Shown: one piece after another, positions 1 to 5,500 of the stretch
How the letters are laid out: the number at the start of each line of letters is the position of its first letter
Position numbering within the stretch: position 1 is the first letter of the stretch
Source: Planctomycetaceae bacterium
Lineage (GTDB): Bacteria > Planctomycetota > Planctomycetia > Pirellulales > Thermoguttaceae
DNA length: 6,180 nucleotides
Assembly (NCBI GenBank): GCA_031283825.1
Contig: JAITAZ010000371.1
Location: forward strand, 1 to 6,180
Reading direction: 5' to 3'
Notes under the pieces: generated by a model
Databases searched by the model: none
Told to the model about the DNA's origin: nothing
What the model saw: only the letters and a program-made list of their open reading frames with translations
Translations under genes and position numbers: made by a program

Positions 1-10
1 ACGGTCTCAA

Positions 11-57
11 TCATGATAATAATCGAGCAAGATAAACGCTCAATGTCATGATAATAA
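11..57. repeat. 12-bp direct repeat pair
   Basis: TCATGATAATAA occurs perfectly at 11-22 and again at 46-57, a spacing of 35 bp. Between the copies GAGC (25-28) and GCTC (38-41) could form a small hairpin. The surrounding bases 1-180 are very A-rich and hold no reading frame of useful length. A minus-strand ATG at 12-14 opens to the left edge, but it has no Shine-Dalgarno sequence and only four codons are visible, so I do not call it. The repeat could be a pair of binding sites or chance in AT-rich DNA. Confidence 0.4.
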
Positions 58-180
58 CAAAAAGATAAATTTAATTCAATAGCAATTTCAACAAAATAAA
101 ATCAATTTTCAAAAAAAAAGTTGCTTTCAATCTCACAACGAAAACAACCACGATGATCATACGCAAAAAAAATAATAAAA

Positions 181-240
181 TAGCGCGCAAGCAGTATTAG
201 GGCGTTGCCCTACGCTATTGCTAGACGCCTTTTCAGGGCT
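181..240. repeat. REP-like palindromic intergenic repeat
   Basis: This GC-richer island in an AT-rich stretch contains a perfect 6-bp stem with a 3-nt loop, TAGGGC-GTT-GCCCTA (198-212). The outer pair TAGCG (181-185) and CGCTA (213-217) encloses it. A second weaker stem follows, GCC (227-229) with GGC (237-239); on the minus strand it contains CCT-GAAA-AGG, a short stem with a GNRA-type loop. Two adjacent palindromes with GGGC cores resemble dispersed REP-type elements. I believe similar GCCCTGAAAAGGCG / TAGGGCAACGCCCTA sequences recur between genes in planctomycete-like genomes, but that is from memory. Confidence 0.5.
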
Positions 241-286
241 TAGGAAATTTTTCTCTTGTACGTGAACGGTTACGATAATTTTTTGG

Positions 287-328
287 GGGGACTTAGGGGA
301 CATTGGGGACGCTGGGGACACGGGGGAC
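287..328 (+). repeat. Left GGGGAC array, five units, 9-bp period
   Basis: Five identical GGGGAC hexamers on the plus strand begin at 287, 296, 305, 314 and 323. The trinucleotides between them differ, so the hexamer and not the spacer is conserved. Two extra G residues (285-286) precede the first unit. This is the left arm of the inverted structure described for 278-501. Confidence 0.85.
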
Positions 329-431
329 ATTCTTGTTTGATATCTGGGATTGATGGCTCGGAGGGGGACAAAATTTAAAGAAAAAAATTTCTCTTTTTTA
401 AAAGCTGTTGTTTTCTGTTGAGTTGTTAATC

Positions 432-516
432 ATGGTTTTTAAATTAGTGTGTCCCCAGTGTCCCCTAAGTCCCCTTTGTCTCCAATGTCCCCCAAAAAAA
501 TAATATGGTTTTTAAA
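432..516. repeat. 12-bp perfect direct repeat bracketing the right array
   Basis: ATGGTTTTTAAA is found at 432-443 and 505-516, directly bracketing the right GTCCCC array (451-492). The match is perfect, but the sequence is T/A-rich. It may mark insertion or expansion of the array, or be part of the element itself. Confidence 0.4.
451..492 (-). repeat. Right GGGGAC array, five units, 9-bp period, minus strand
   Basis: Read on the minus strand, GGGGAC units lie at 492-487, 474-469, 465-460 and 456-451, with one variant GGAGAC at 483-478. The period is again exactly 9 bp. The minus-strand run GGGGAC-TTA-GGGGAC is also present in the left array (287-301), but at a different unit position, so the two arrays are similar in sequence as well as in layout. 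Confidence 0.85.
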
Positions 517-539
517 AAAAGTGAACGCTTACAAAGAAA

Positions 540-554
540 CAATATCGCATATTG
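540..554 (-). terminator. Possible weak intrinsic terminator after the zinc-ribbon gene
   Basis: CAATAT-CGC-ATATTG is a perfect 6-bp stem with a 3-nt loop. On the minus strand it is followed by TTTCTTTGT, and it lies about 50 nt past the stop codon of the gene at 605-1249. The stem is AT-rich with one G-C pair, so it would be weak, but position and T-rich tail fit the direction of transcription. Confidence 0.3.
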
Positions 555-604
555 ACGGACAGCTACTGCGTAACATGAGTTTATAATTTTTGTAACTTTT
601 AATT

Positions 605-1249
605 TTAATAAAAACGGTTATCTGTGGTTTCCTCATCATCCTCCTCATCATTCTCATTCTCATCATTTTCTTCGTATTCATCATATTCTTCATCGTATTC
701 GTCGTCGTCATCGTATTCTTCTTTTTGATTTTGTAGGAGAGTTGTTGGTTCTTGAAATTGCTTGATTACGTTTAATCGGACAAATTGACGAAGTTGTTCT
801 GATGGTTGCTCTGCTGGTGTTGGATAAAACAACACATAGAGATTTTTTATGATAAAAATTGGAGTCAAAATTAATCCTACCGGAAACATCCACCAACCAA
901 AAAAAACAGTAATAAACAGATTTTTTAATTTAGACGACCTCGCACAATATCGACATGACACATGCGGCACAGTATTGCATATTGACGTAAAAAGCAACGA
1001 AATACAACGATAAGAATAATGAATGTCAACAGGACCCGGACCGCCGCATTGAGGACAATCGCCTTGATGAAATTCATTCATCTGTTGCTCAATTATATAT
1101 TCGATATCGTCCGGTAAAGGTATTTGCAATAATTGCTCGTCTCGATTAAGCGTAAACTGACGTTGACATTTTTCACTACAAAAATGATACAACCCATCTT
1201 TAATACCGCCGAATACGATGTATGCTCCACAATTCGTACAACTAGACAT
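605..1249 (-). CDS. Double zinc-ribbon membrane protein with acidic C-terminal tail (conserved, function unknown)
   Basis: The 214-residue protein has two cysteine clusters. The first is C4-X2-C7 with C24-X3-C28 in a treble-clef/zinc-ribbon-like start (MSSCTNCG... HFCSEKC). The second is C65-X2-C68 with C99-X2-C102. Each set could bind one zinc. Residues about 110-140 form one hydrophobic stretch containing GWW and FPVGLILTP, likely one long or two short membrane passes. The tail, about 177-208, is almost only D, E, Y and N, ending TTDNRFY. I believe similar proteins (zinc ribbon, HQG-CP-CGGPGPVD, GWW-FP-GLI-TP) occur widely in planctomycetes without a known role; the acidic tail may be particular to this one. 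The start is the first ATG in frame and puts C4-X2-C7 right at the N-terminus. No Shine-Dalgarno sequence precedes it (TTTATTTTACA). It stands alone between repeat-rich gaps, so context gives no function. Confidence 0.85.
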   Translation of the reverse strand: MSSCTNCGAYIVFGGIKDGLYHFCSEKCQRQFTLNRDEQLLQIPLPDDIEYIIEQQMNEFHQGDCPQCGGPGPVDIHYSYRCISLLFTSICNTVPHVSCRYCARSSKLKNLFITVFFGWWMFPVGLILTPIFIIKNLYVLFYPTPAEQPSEQLRQFVRLNVIKQFQEPTTLLQNQKEEYDDDDEYDEEYDEYEENDENENDEEDDEETTDNRFY

Positions 1250-1383
1250 TGTAAAATAAACGTTAGAAAAAAAGATTGAATGTAAATATAATCAATTGTT
1301 TTTTTGGTTTTGTAATCAAATAAAGACACAAGGCATTGCATCTCTACTGGCGGTTTGTCAATTTAAAATTGCTAAAAGATATC

Positions 1384-1425
1384 TTACTGAATACTGATTA
1401 CTGAATACTGATTACTGAATACTGA
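1384..1425. repeat. Three perfect copies of a 14-bp tandem repeat
   Basis: TTACTGAATACTGA repeats three times without error (1384-1397, 1398-1411, 1412-1425). Each unit is two near-identical heptamers, TTACTGA and ATACTGA, so the underlying period is 7 bp. The array starts 16 bp past the stop codon of the large gene, in its 3' untranslated region, and about 135 bp upstream of the zinc-ribbon gene start. The 10-bp palindrome AAGATATCTT (1376-1385) abuts it. Slippage-prone repeats of this kind vary in copy number between strains. Confidence 0.9.
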
Positions 1426-1440
1426 ATATTCGCCCGTTTT

Positions 1441-4400
1441 TCACTCTCTACAAACTCCCGACGGTAGCGCGTTGTATTGAGAAGGATCAGGGATTCCATA
1501 CGCAGAGTCTAACTCTGGATGCATGGCGTCGAAAGGTCCAGGTCTTGGGACAATCGGGGCAGTCGATACTCGCGGTTTTTGAGAAAGCCAATCTCTGCCG
1601 TGAAAAATTGGGTCTTCAAATTCACGCAACTCTTCAGCGCCATAATACGGTCCCATCGCGTCAACCCATAAAATCACTCGTAATAATTCGTCGCCCGTTA
1701 CTTTCACTCCGTTATGTTTGCCACTCGACATTCTCTCAACAAGTCGACTCTTGTACGATAACTTCGTCATCGGAGAGAACGTACTATACGCAACCGGATC
1801 ACGCTGATCAAACGCCTCTACCAGAATCGTATCCGCCCAACCGAAAGGCGGGTTTTTCGGTCCTTTATATCTTGAATAAGGCGTTCCCCACGTCGGATTG
1901 CCCATCAACATAACATACGGCTCGCGGAATCCAAGAAATCCCGGTCTCGATACCGAATTAAACTTTTTATACGCCACATTGTCCACATCACCATGACACT
2001 TCCCACAATGCTTGTCCAAAACCGGTTGAACATATCGCGGAAAACTCACCGTAATATCACTCCACGATACCGGCGTAATATTCGACGCTACACGCTTCAA
2101 CGCTTTACCCGTCCGACCAACAACCGGCGCACGCGCATGAGATTCATGACACCCAAGACAACCACGCTGCTCGCCAGGTTGAACGCCCGTAAAACTACGC
2201 ATCGTTTGAAGCGCTCGATGATTCTCGTCCAAAATCTGAAAATGTAACGCTATTCCAGACGGCGCGTTAAATTGTACGCTGCCATCGTCTTCAATCGGAA
2301 CCGTACCGATTATTTTCTTGATTCCCTCTGATTGATTTATCGAAATCTCCGGTCCCGACGAAACATAATTTCGCTTTGTCCAATACGTGTAAGTCTTGTG
2401 TTCAATCGACCAGATACGCAAAAATTTTGCTTTACCTTTTAGTTCCGCCGGCGCGTCGTCGTATATATTATTACTGTAGATTATTCCCGTATCGGGTTTA
2501 TTTCTTGTTTCCATAGTTGGAAAATTCACCGTGTCGGCACGCGGCGACGGAATCGGGCGAGAACGAAGCGGTTGAGCGTCAAAAATATGATGAACGCCTT
2601 CGTGAATCAACTCGCGATTTCCGTAAATGTCCATTAGCAGCAGTACCCACTTGTTCCGATAACGCAGCGCCGAAACAAGAAAATCAGTTTCATTCAGCGG
2701 ATATGCCGAAATATACGCGCTATAATTGCCGGCAGTATGATAAAGTTCCGGCGAAACTTCAACTGGATCCGTCGGACCGTTGCCGCATTCGGGCCATTTA
2801 ATTTCTTGAGTTACTTTCGTTAATCCGTCTGGAAAATTAAATCCTTTCGACGGATCAATAATTCCGACGCTGCCGCTGTACCAATTATGATGTGCGCTGC
2901 CGACAAACATTACGCGCTCGCTATTTGGAATTTGTCGAGCGTCTTTGAGCAAGTCGGGCCAAACGGATTGATTGCCCCAAAAGGTCTGAACTTGTGTGCC
3001 GTCGGTGTTCATTGTCCACAGACTTTGACAACGCCAGAGCGGTTTATCTGTGTATTCCCATCGCGTAAAAATTACTTTGCCGTCGTTCATCACTGACGGT
3101 AAATATTCCGGTTCGCCGTTGCGGGAGATAATGTAGAGTTCTTTGCCGTCGAGTTTCATTTTTGCCGTAACGTAGGCGTTGGTTGGCGGCATACACCGCA
3201 CGTAAATATGACCGCGACTCGTTATAAACATTATGCTTTTTCCGTCGGGCAGATAAATTGGATCGAGGTCGTCGAACATTCCGCCGGTCAACTGACGCAA
3301 TCCCGAACCGTCAACGTTGATTTCGTAAAGATGAAAAGTTTTTTCGTTATGCGGCTTGAAACAGAAGACAATTTTTTTCGCGTCGTAAGATAGATCGGGT
3401 CTCCAGAACGAACCGTGTAGTGGTTCTTGCGGCATGATTTTAGTTTGCGTTTGTGAGCCGTCGAGTTTTAAGCCTTTGATTGTCATTAGTCGTCCGCCGG
3501 ACGTTGCCATGTAACCTAATCGATGTCGAGTTTCGTGATTCCATTCGCTGCCTTGCGGCGTTGGTTCATCGACAAGCAGTAGTGAATCGAAATTTAACGC
3601 TGGATTTTTCAGGGTTATATTGCGTTTTATTTTTCTTATTGTGAAGTATAGATCTTTATTTTCGTCGTCGGCTTTTATATTTTTCGCGAGTGATTCGAGT
3701 TCGTCGAGTTGTTTTAATTCTGAATCGAAATTGACTTGACCCGCATATTGTTTCAAAATTCGCGCCGCCAGAAAACGCGACCAACCGATTTCTTGAATTG
3801 AACGTGCGGCAGTCGGTTTATTTTGAGCTTGAAACAACCATTCGTTTTCGCTTAGAGTTTTCGCTTCGGATTCGGAGTAATTTTTTGTTTCGGGCGTTTG
3901 TGTTTTGCTTCGTCTTGCGACTCCTTCGGAGCGGGTTGGACGAAATTCGATCAACTGTTCCATATCGACAATCAAGTTAAAAGCGGTTGTATTGTCGAAT
4001 GAATTTTTATCAGAATTTAATTTTTCAAAAATTTCTTTATTTGACTTGACAGTTTCCCAGATTTTTCGATTTGGTTCAGACAGAGCTGTCCATTGGAAAT
4101 TTGTCAGCGGCAGGTATTCGAAGTAATCTTCAGACAGGGCGTTGATTCGTCCGATTAGTTCGTCTTTTGACAATTGCATTAGTTCGACTGGGTTTTTCTG
4201 CCATTTCATAATGTAGGCGTTGAATTCGTCGGGGAAGTCATTACGAATCAATCTTGCGAGTGTAATGTTGTCGAGTTCGGAATTTTTTTGAGATGTGTTT
4301 GTAGAATTATTTTGTGCGGCGTTGATGAAAGTATTTTTTAGAGTTTTTTCGAAGTTATCAGATTTTGAATAAATTTTGCGTGCGTGATTTTGTGCGATTT

Positions 4401-5289
4401 TAATTTTGTCAGAGATTTTTCCTTTTCCGAGAGTGAACATTTCTTTTAATTCGCTTTCGGACAGAGCGCGGGAGTAGAATCGGAGTTCGTCTAATTTTCC
4501 GTTGAAGGATTCGTCTGGTTTACGGTTTTGTTCGATTGAGTTTGAGAATGAGCCGATGTAACCGACATTGTAAATGGTGGCGTCTTCGATTAGTTGTCCG
4601 TTTGCGATTTGATCTCTATTTTTTGACAAGCCGCGATAGTTAGCACCGGTTTGTAGTCTTGAAGATTGTCGTTTGAAAGAGCCGATTTCATTTCCGTCGA
4701 GGTAAATTTTCATGAATTTACCGTTGAAGGTACCTGCGACTAGGTGCCAATTTCCGTCGTTGATTTCGTCTTGAGCGATTGGTGCGTCGAGTTCGGCGTA
4801 ATTTTCTCCGGTGTTTAGACCGAGAGTTAGAAATTTAGTTTGTTCGCGACCGTTTTGGTCTTTTGGGCGACCTTGAATTGCGAACAGGATGCGATATTCT
4901 CCGGTTGAGCCTGAATCTTCTTTTCGGAGGATTGGAAATATTTTGGTAAGAGGCGAGGATGGAGCGATCCATGCGGAGAAAGTTAGTTGTTTGAGATCGG
5001 CTGGGATGAAGTCTCGAGGAATTTCGATGAGTTGATTTCCTGATAGATTTGCGGCATTCCCGAATACGCCTTGAGTTCGAGGAATATTTTCGGAAGCTGT
5101 GGCGTTAAATTGAGGGTTGACGATATTTTTGACGATATTGGGTTGTTCGTCGTTGAAATCCCAGTAACTGACGAGGCTATTATCTGCGAGGGTTATATTT
5201 TGTGTGATATTTATTGTTGTGATGAGGATTATAGTTGTGATGAGGATTATAGTTATTGTGAATAGGGTTGTGTAAATATTTTTTAACAT
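1441..5289 (-). CDS. Secreted LamG / PD40 propeller / HzsA-related dihaem cytochrome c protein
   Basis: The 1282-residue protein is modular. Residues 1-36 are a hydrophobic signal peptide. Residues about 38-288 are a LamG/concanavalin-like domain (SYWDFND at the start, GKLDELRFYSRALSESEL at the end). Residues 290-560 are a charged, mostly helical linker. Residues about 585-900 carry PD40/TolB-like propeller repeats (YEINVDGSGLRQLTGG, LPDGKSIMFITSRG). Residues about 930-1040 match the hydrazine synthase alpha middle domain as I recall it (GTVPIEDDGSVQFNAP). Haem c sites are C1044-LG-C1047-H1048 and C1095-GK-C1098-H1099. The region FSPMTKLSYKSRLVERM and H1192 closes the cytochrome part; H1192 is a possible distal ligand. 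It should act outside the membrane, binding a glycan or surface through LamG and carrying electrons or doing redox catalysis at the haems. True hydrazine synthase activity is not implied: no other anammox gene is present. The start is supported by AGGAGAA six bases upstream of ATG. Confidence 0.9.
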   Translation of the reverse strand: MLKNIYTTLFTITIILITTIILITTINITQNITLADNSLVSYWDFNDEQPNIVKNIVNPQFNATASENIPRTQGVFGNAANLSGNQLIEIPRDFIPADLKQLTFSAWIAPSSPLTKIFPILRKEDSGSTGEYRILFAIQGRPKDQNGREQTKFLTLGLNTGENYAELDAPIAQDEINDGNWHLVAGTFNGKFMKIYLDGNEIGSFKRQSSRLQTGANYRGLSKNRDQIANGQLIEDATIYNVGYIGSFSNSIEQNRKPDESFNGKLDELRFYSRALSESELKEMFTLGKGKISDKIKIAQNHARKIYSKSDNFEKTLKNTFINAAQNNSTNTSQKNSELDNITLARLIRNDFPDEFNAYIMKWQKNPVELMQLSKDELIGRINALSEDYFEYLPLTNFQWTALSEPNRKIWETVKSNKEIFEKLNSDKNSFDNTTAFNLIVDMEQLIEFRPTRSEGVARRSKTQTPETKNYSESEAKTLSENEWLFQAQNKPTAARSIQEIGWSRFLAARILKQYAGQVNFDSELKQLDELESLAKNIKADDENKDLYFTIRKIKRNITLKNPALNFDSLLLVDEPTPQGSEWNHETRHRLGYMATSGGRLMTIKGLKLDGSQTQTKIMPQEPLHGSFWRPDLSYDAKKIVFCFKPHNEKTFHLYEINVDGSGLRQLTGGMFDDLDPIYLPDGKSIMFITSRGHIYVRCMPPTNAYVTAKMKLDGKELYIISRNGEPEYLPSVMNDGKVIFTRWEYTDKPLWRCQSLWTMNTDGTQVQTFWGNQSVWPDLLKDARQIPNSERVMFVGSAHHNWYSGSVGIIDPSKGFNFPDGLTKVTQEIKWPECGNGPTDPVEVSPELYHTAGNYSAYISAYPLNETDFLVSALRYRNKWVLLLMDIYGNRELIHEGVHHIFDAQPLRSRPIPSPRADTVNFPTMETRNKPDTGIIYSNNIYDDAPAELKGKAKFLRIWSIEHKTYTYWTKRNYVSSGPEISINQSEGIKKIIGTVPIEDDGSVQFNAPSGIALHFQILDENHRALQTMRSFTGVQPGEQRGCLGCHESHARAPVVGRTGKALKRVASNITPVSWSDITVSFPRYVQPVLDKHCGKCHGDVDNVAYKKFNSVSRPGFLGFREPYVMLMGNPTWGTPYSRYKGPKNPPFGWADTILVEAFDQRDPVAYSTFSPMTKLSYKSRLVERMSSGKHNGVKVTGDELLRVILWVDAMGPYYGAEELREFEDPIFHGRDWLSQKPRVSTAPIVPRPGPFDAMHPELDSAYGIPDPSQYNALPSGVCRE
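5217..5252 (-). repeat. 18-bp tandem duplication inside the signal peptide
   Basis: Two perfect copies of TTGTGATGAGGATTATAG (5217-5234 and 5235-5252, plus strand) lie in the 5' end of the large gene. They are in frame and encode a duplicated hydrophobic hexapeptide, giving TIILITTIILIT in the signal-peptide core. Copy-number change would lengthen or shorten the core by six residues without shifting the frame. Confidence 0.9.
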
Positions 5290-5293
5290 TTTT

Positions 5294-5300
5294 TTCTCCT
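5294..5300 (-). promoter_or_regulatory. Shine-Dalgarno sequence of the large gene
   Basis: The minus strand reads AGGAGAA at 5300-5294, with the AGGAG core ending six bases before the ATG at 5289-5287. This is a near-ideal ribosome binding site and fixes the start codon. The contrast with the zinc-ribbon gene, which has none, suggests efficient translation of the large protein. Confidence 0.85.
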
Positions 5301-5321
5301 AAAAAGATTTTTGAGTAAGTT

Positions 5322-5350
5322 GGCAGAATTTTTGTAACGATATTTCTGCC
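5322..5350 (-). promoter_or_regulatory. Leader hairpin upstream of the ribosome binding site
   Basis: GGCAGAA (5322-5328) and TTCTGCC (5344-5350) form a perfect 7-bp stem around a 15-nt loop, about 21 nt upstream of the Shine-Dalgarno sequence on the minus strand. Most of a GTTACAAAAATT motif (5327-5338) lies in the loop. No T-run follows, so it is not a terminator; it may stabilise the leader or be a regulatory site. I recognise no riboswitch class. Confidence 0.4.
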
Positions 5351-5406
5351 GAGTTTTAGTTTCTGTATTTTTTGTGTAATTTTGAGGATAAATTGTCAAG
5401 ATCAAA

Positions 5407-5430
5407 CGCGAAGTCATCAACGAATTCGCG
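5407..5430 (-). promoter_or_regulatory. Second leader hairpin
   Basis: CGCGAA (5407-5412) and TTCGCG (5425-5430) pair perfectly around a 12-nt loop. The hairpin lies about 27 nt into the transcript predicted from the promoter at 5465-5493. With the hairpin at 5322-5350 it makes the roughly 168-nt leader (about 5290-5457) structured at both ends. Function is not known. Confidence 0.35.
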
Positions 5431-5434
5431 AGTC

Positions 5435-5459
5435 GTTTACAACGATTGTTTACGACGAT
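5435..5459. repeat. 12-bp direct repeat at the predicted transcription start
   Basis: GTTTACAACGAT (5435-5446) and GTTTACGACGAT (5448-5459) differ at one base and are spaced at a 13-bp period. The pair begins at the expected transcription start of the large gene and covers roughly its first 24 transcribed bases. Such a position would suit a repressor blocking promoter clearance, which is an inference from location only. Confidence 0.45.
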
Positions 5460-5464
5460 GGAGG

Positions 5465-5493
5465 AGTATATCTATTGCTAAAATTTCTGTCAA
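5465..5493 (-). promoter_or_regulatory. Sigma-70-type promoter of the large gene
   Basis: On the minus strand TTGACA (5493-5488) is followed after exactly 17 bases by TATACT (5470-5465). This is a perfect -35 box and a -10 box with one mismatch at ideal spacing. Transcription should start near 5457-5458, giving a leader of about 168 nt before the ATG at 5289. It lies between the terminator-like stem of the upstream gene and the large gene, so the latter appears to be transcribed on its own. Confidence 0.65.
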
Positions 5494-5500
5494 TATGACA
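5488..5500. promoter_or_regulatory. Operator-like dyad overlapping the -35 box
   Basis: TGTCA-ATA-TGACA is a perfect 5-bp inverted repeat with a 3-bp centre. One half is the -35 hexamer of the promoter at 5465-5493. A protein bound here would compete with RNA polymerase. No regulator gene is in the window, so the factor is unknown. Confidence 0.4.

Larger units (their letters stand above)
278..501. mobile_element. Candidate MITE/REPIN-like element made of two facing 9-bp-period GGGGAC arrays
   Basis: The left arm has five GGGGAC units starting at 287, 296, 305, 314 and 323, an exact 9-bp period with variable 3-bp spacers (TTA, ATT, GCT, ACG). The right arm has five units on the other strand (GTCCCC at 451, 460, 469, 487; GTCTCC at 478), again every 9 bp. 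The arms pair in register about one centre: 287-292 with 487-492, through to 323-328 with 451-456. A T-run at 279-284 and an A-run at 495-500 extend the outer end. The 122-bp interior has one more GGGGAC (364-369) and no plausible gene. The structure suits a non-autonomous element moved in trans, for example by a REP-associated tyrosine transposase (RAYT). No transposase is visible, so mobility is inferred. Confidence 0.5.
262..532. repeat. 12-bp direct repeat flanking the inverted element
   Basis: GTGAACGGTTAC (262-273) and GTGAACGCTTAC (521-532) differ at one base and lie outside the two arms of the 278-501 element, 4 bp and 19 bp away respectively. They could be an imperfect target duplication. 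Alternatively, the partly symmetric sequence around a central CG resembles LacI-family operator half-sites, so they may be regulator sites. Neither reading is established. Confidence 0.4.

Noticed and set aside
278..501. CRISPR array
   Set aside because: The repeat unit is only 6 bp with 3-bp spacers, and the arms are inverted. No CRISPR-length repeats or cas genes are present.
529..711. 60-codon minus-strand frame rich in methionine, lysine and arginine
   Set aside because: It is the out-of-frame reading of the GAA/GAT tract encoding the acidic tail of the gene at 605-1249 and has no ribosome binding site or family resemblance.
1093..1341. 82-codon minus-strand frame overlapping the start of the zinc-ribbon gene
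   Set aside because: It reads an AT-rich intergenic stretch and then the zinc-ribbon gene in the wrong frame. The competing frame has conserved cysteine motifs.
1332..1361. TTGACA at 1361-1356 (minus strand) as a promoter for the zinc-ribbon gene
   Set aside because: No acceptable -10 box occurs at 16-18 bp; the best candidate, TGCAAT, is at 15 bp and matches only four of six bases. The AT-rich TATATT near 1290-1285 has no matching -35. The gene's promoter remains unassigned.
1545..5265. Several plus-strand frames of 60-122 codons opposite the large gene
   Set aside because: All lie antisense to the well-supported 1282-residue coding sequence, lack recognisable domains and lack good ribosome binding sites.
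1441..5289. Calling the large gene hydrazine synthase alpha subunit (hzsA)
   Set aside because: The haem-site tyrosine pattern is missing, a LamG domain and linker are fused at the N-terminus, and no beta/gamma subunit or other anammox gene is seen. Only family relatedness is supported.
5371..5399. Second TTGACA (minus strand, 5399-5394) as an alternative promoter for the large gene
   Set aside because: At 16-18 bp spacing the -10 position reads like CACAAA, which does not resemble TATAAT. The promoter at 5465-5493 is far better.
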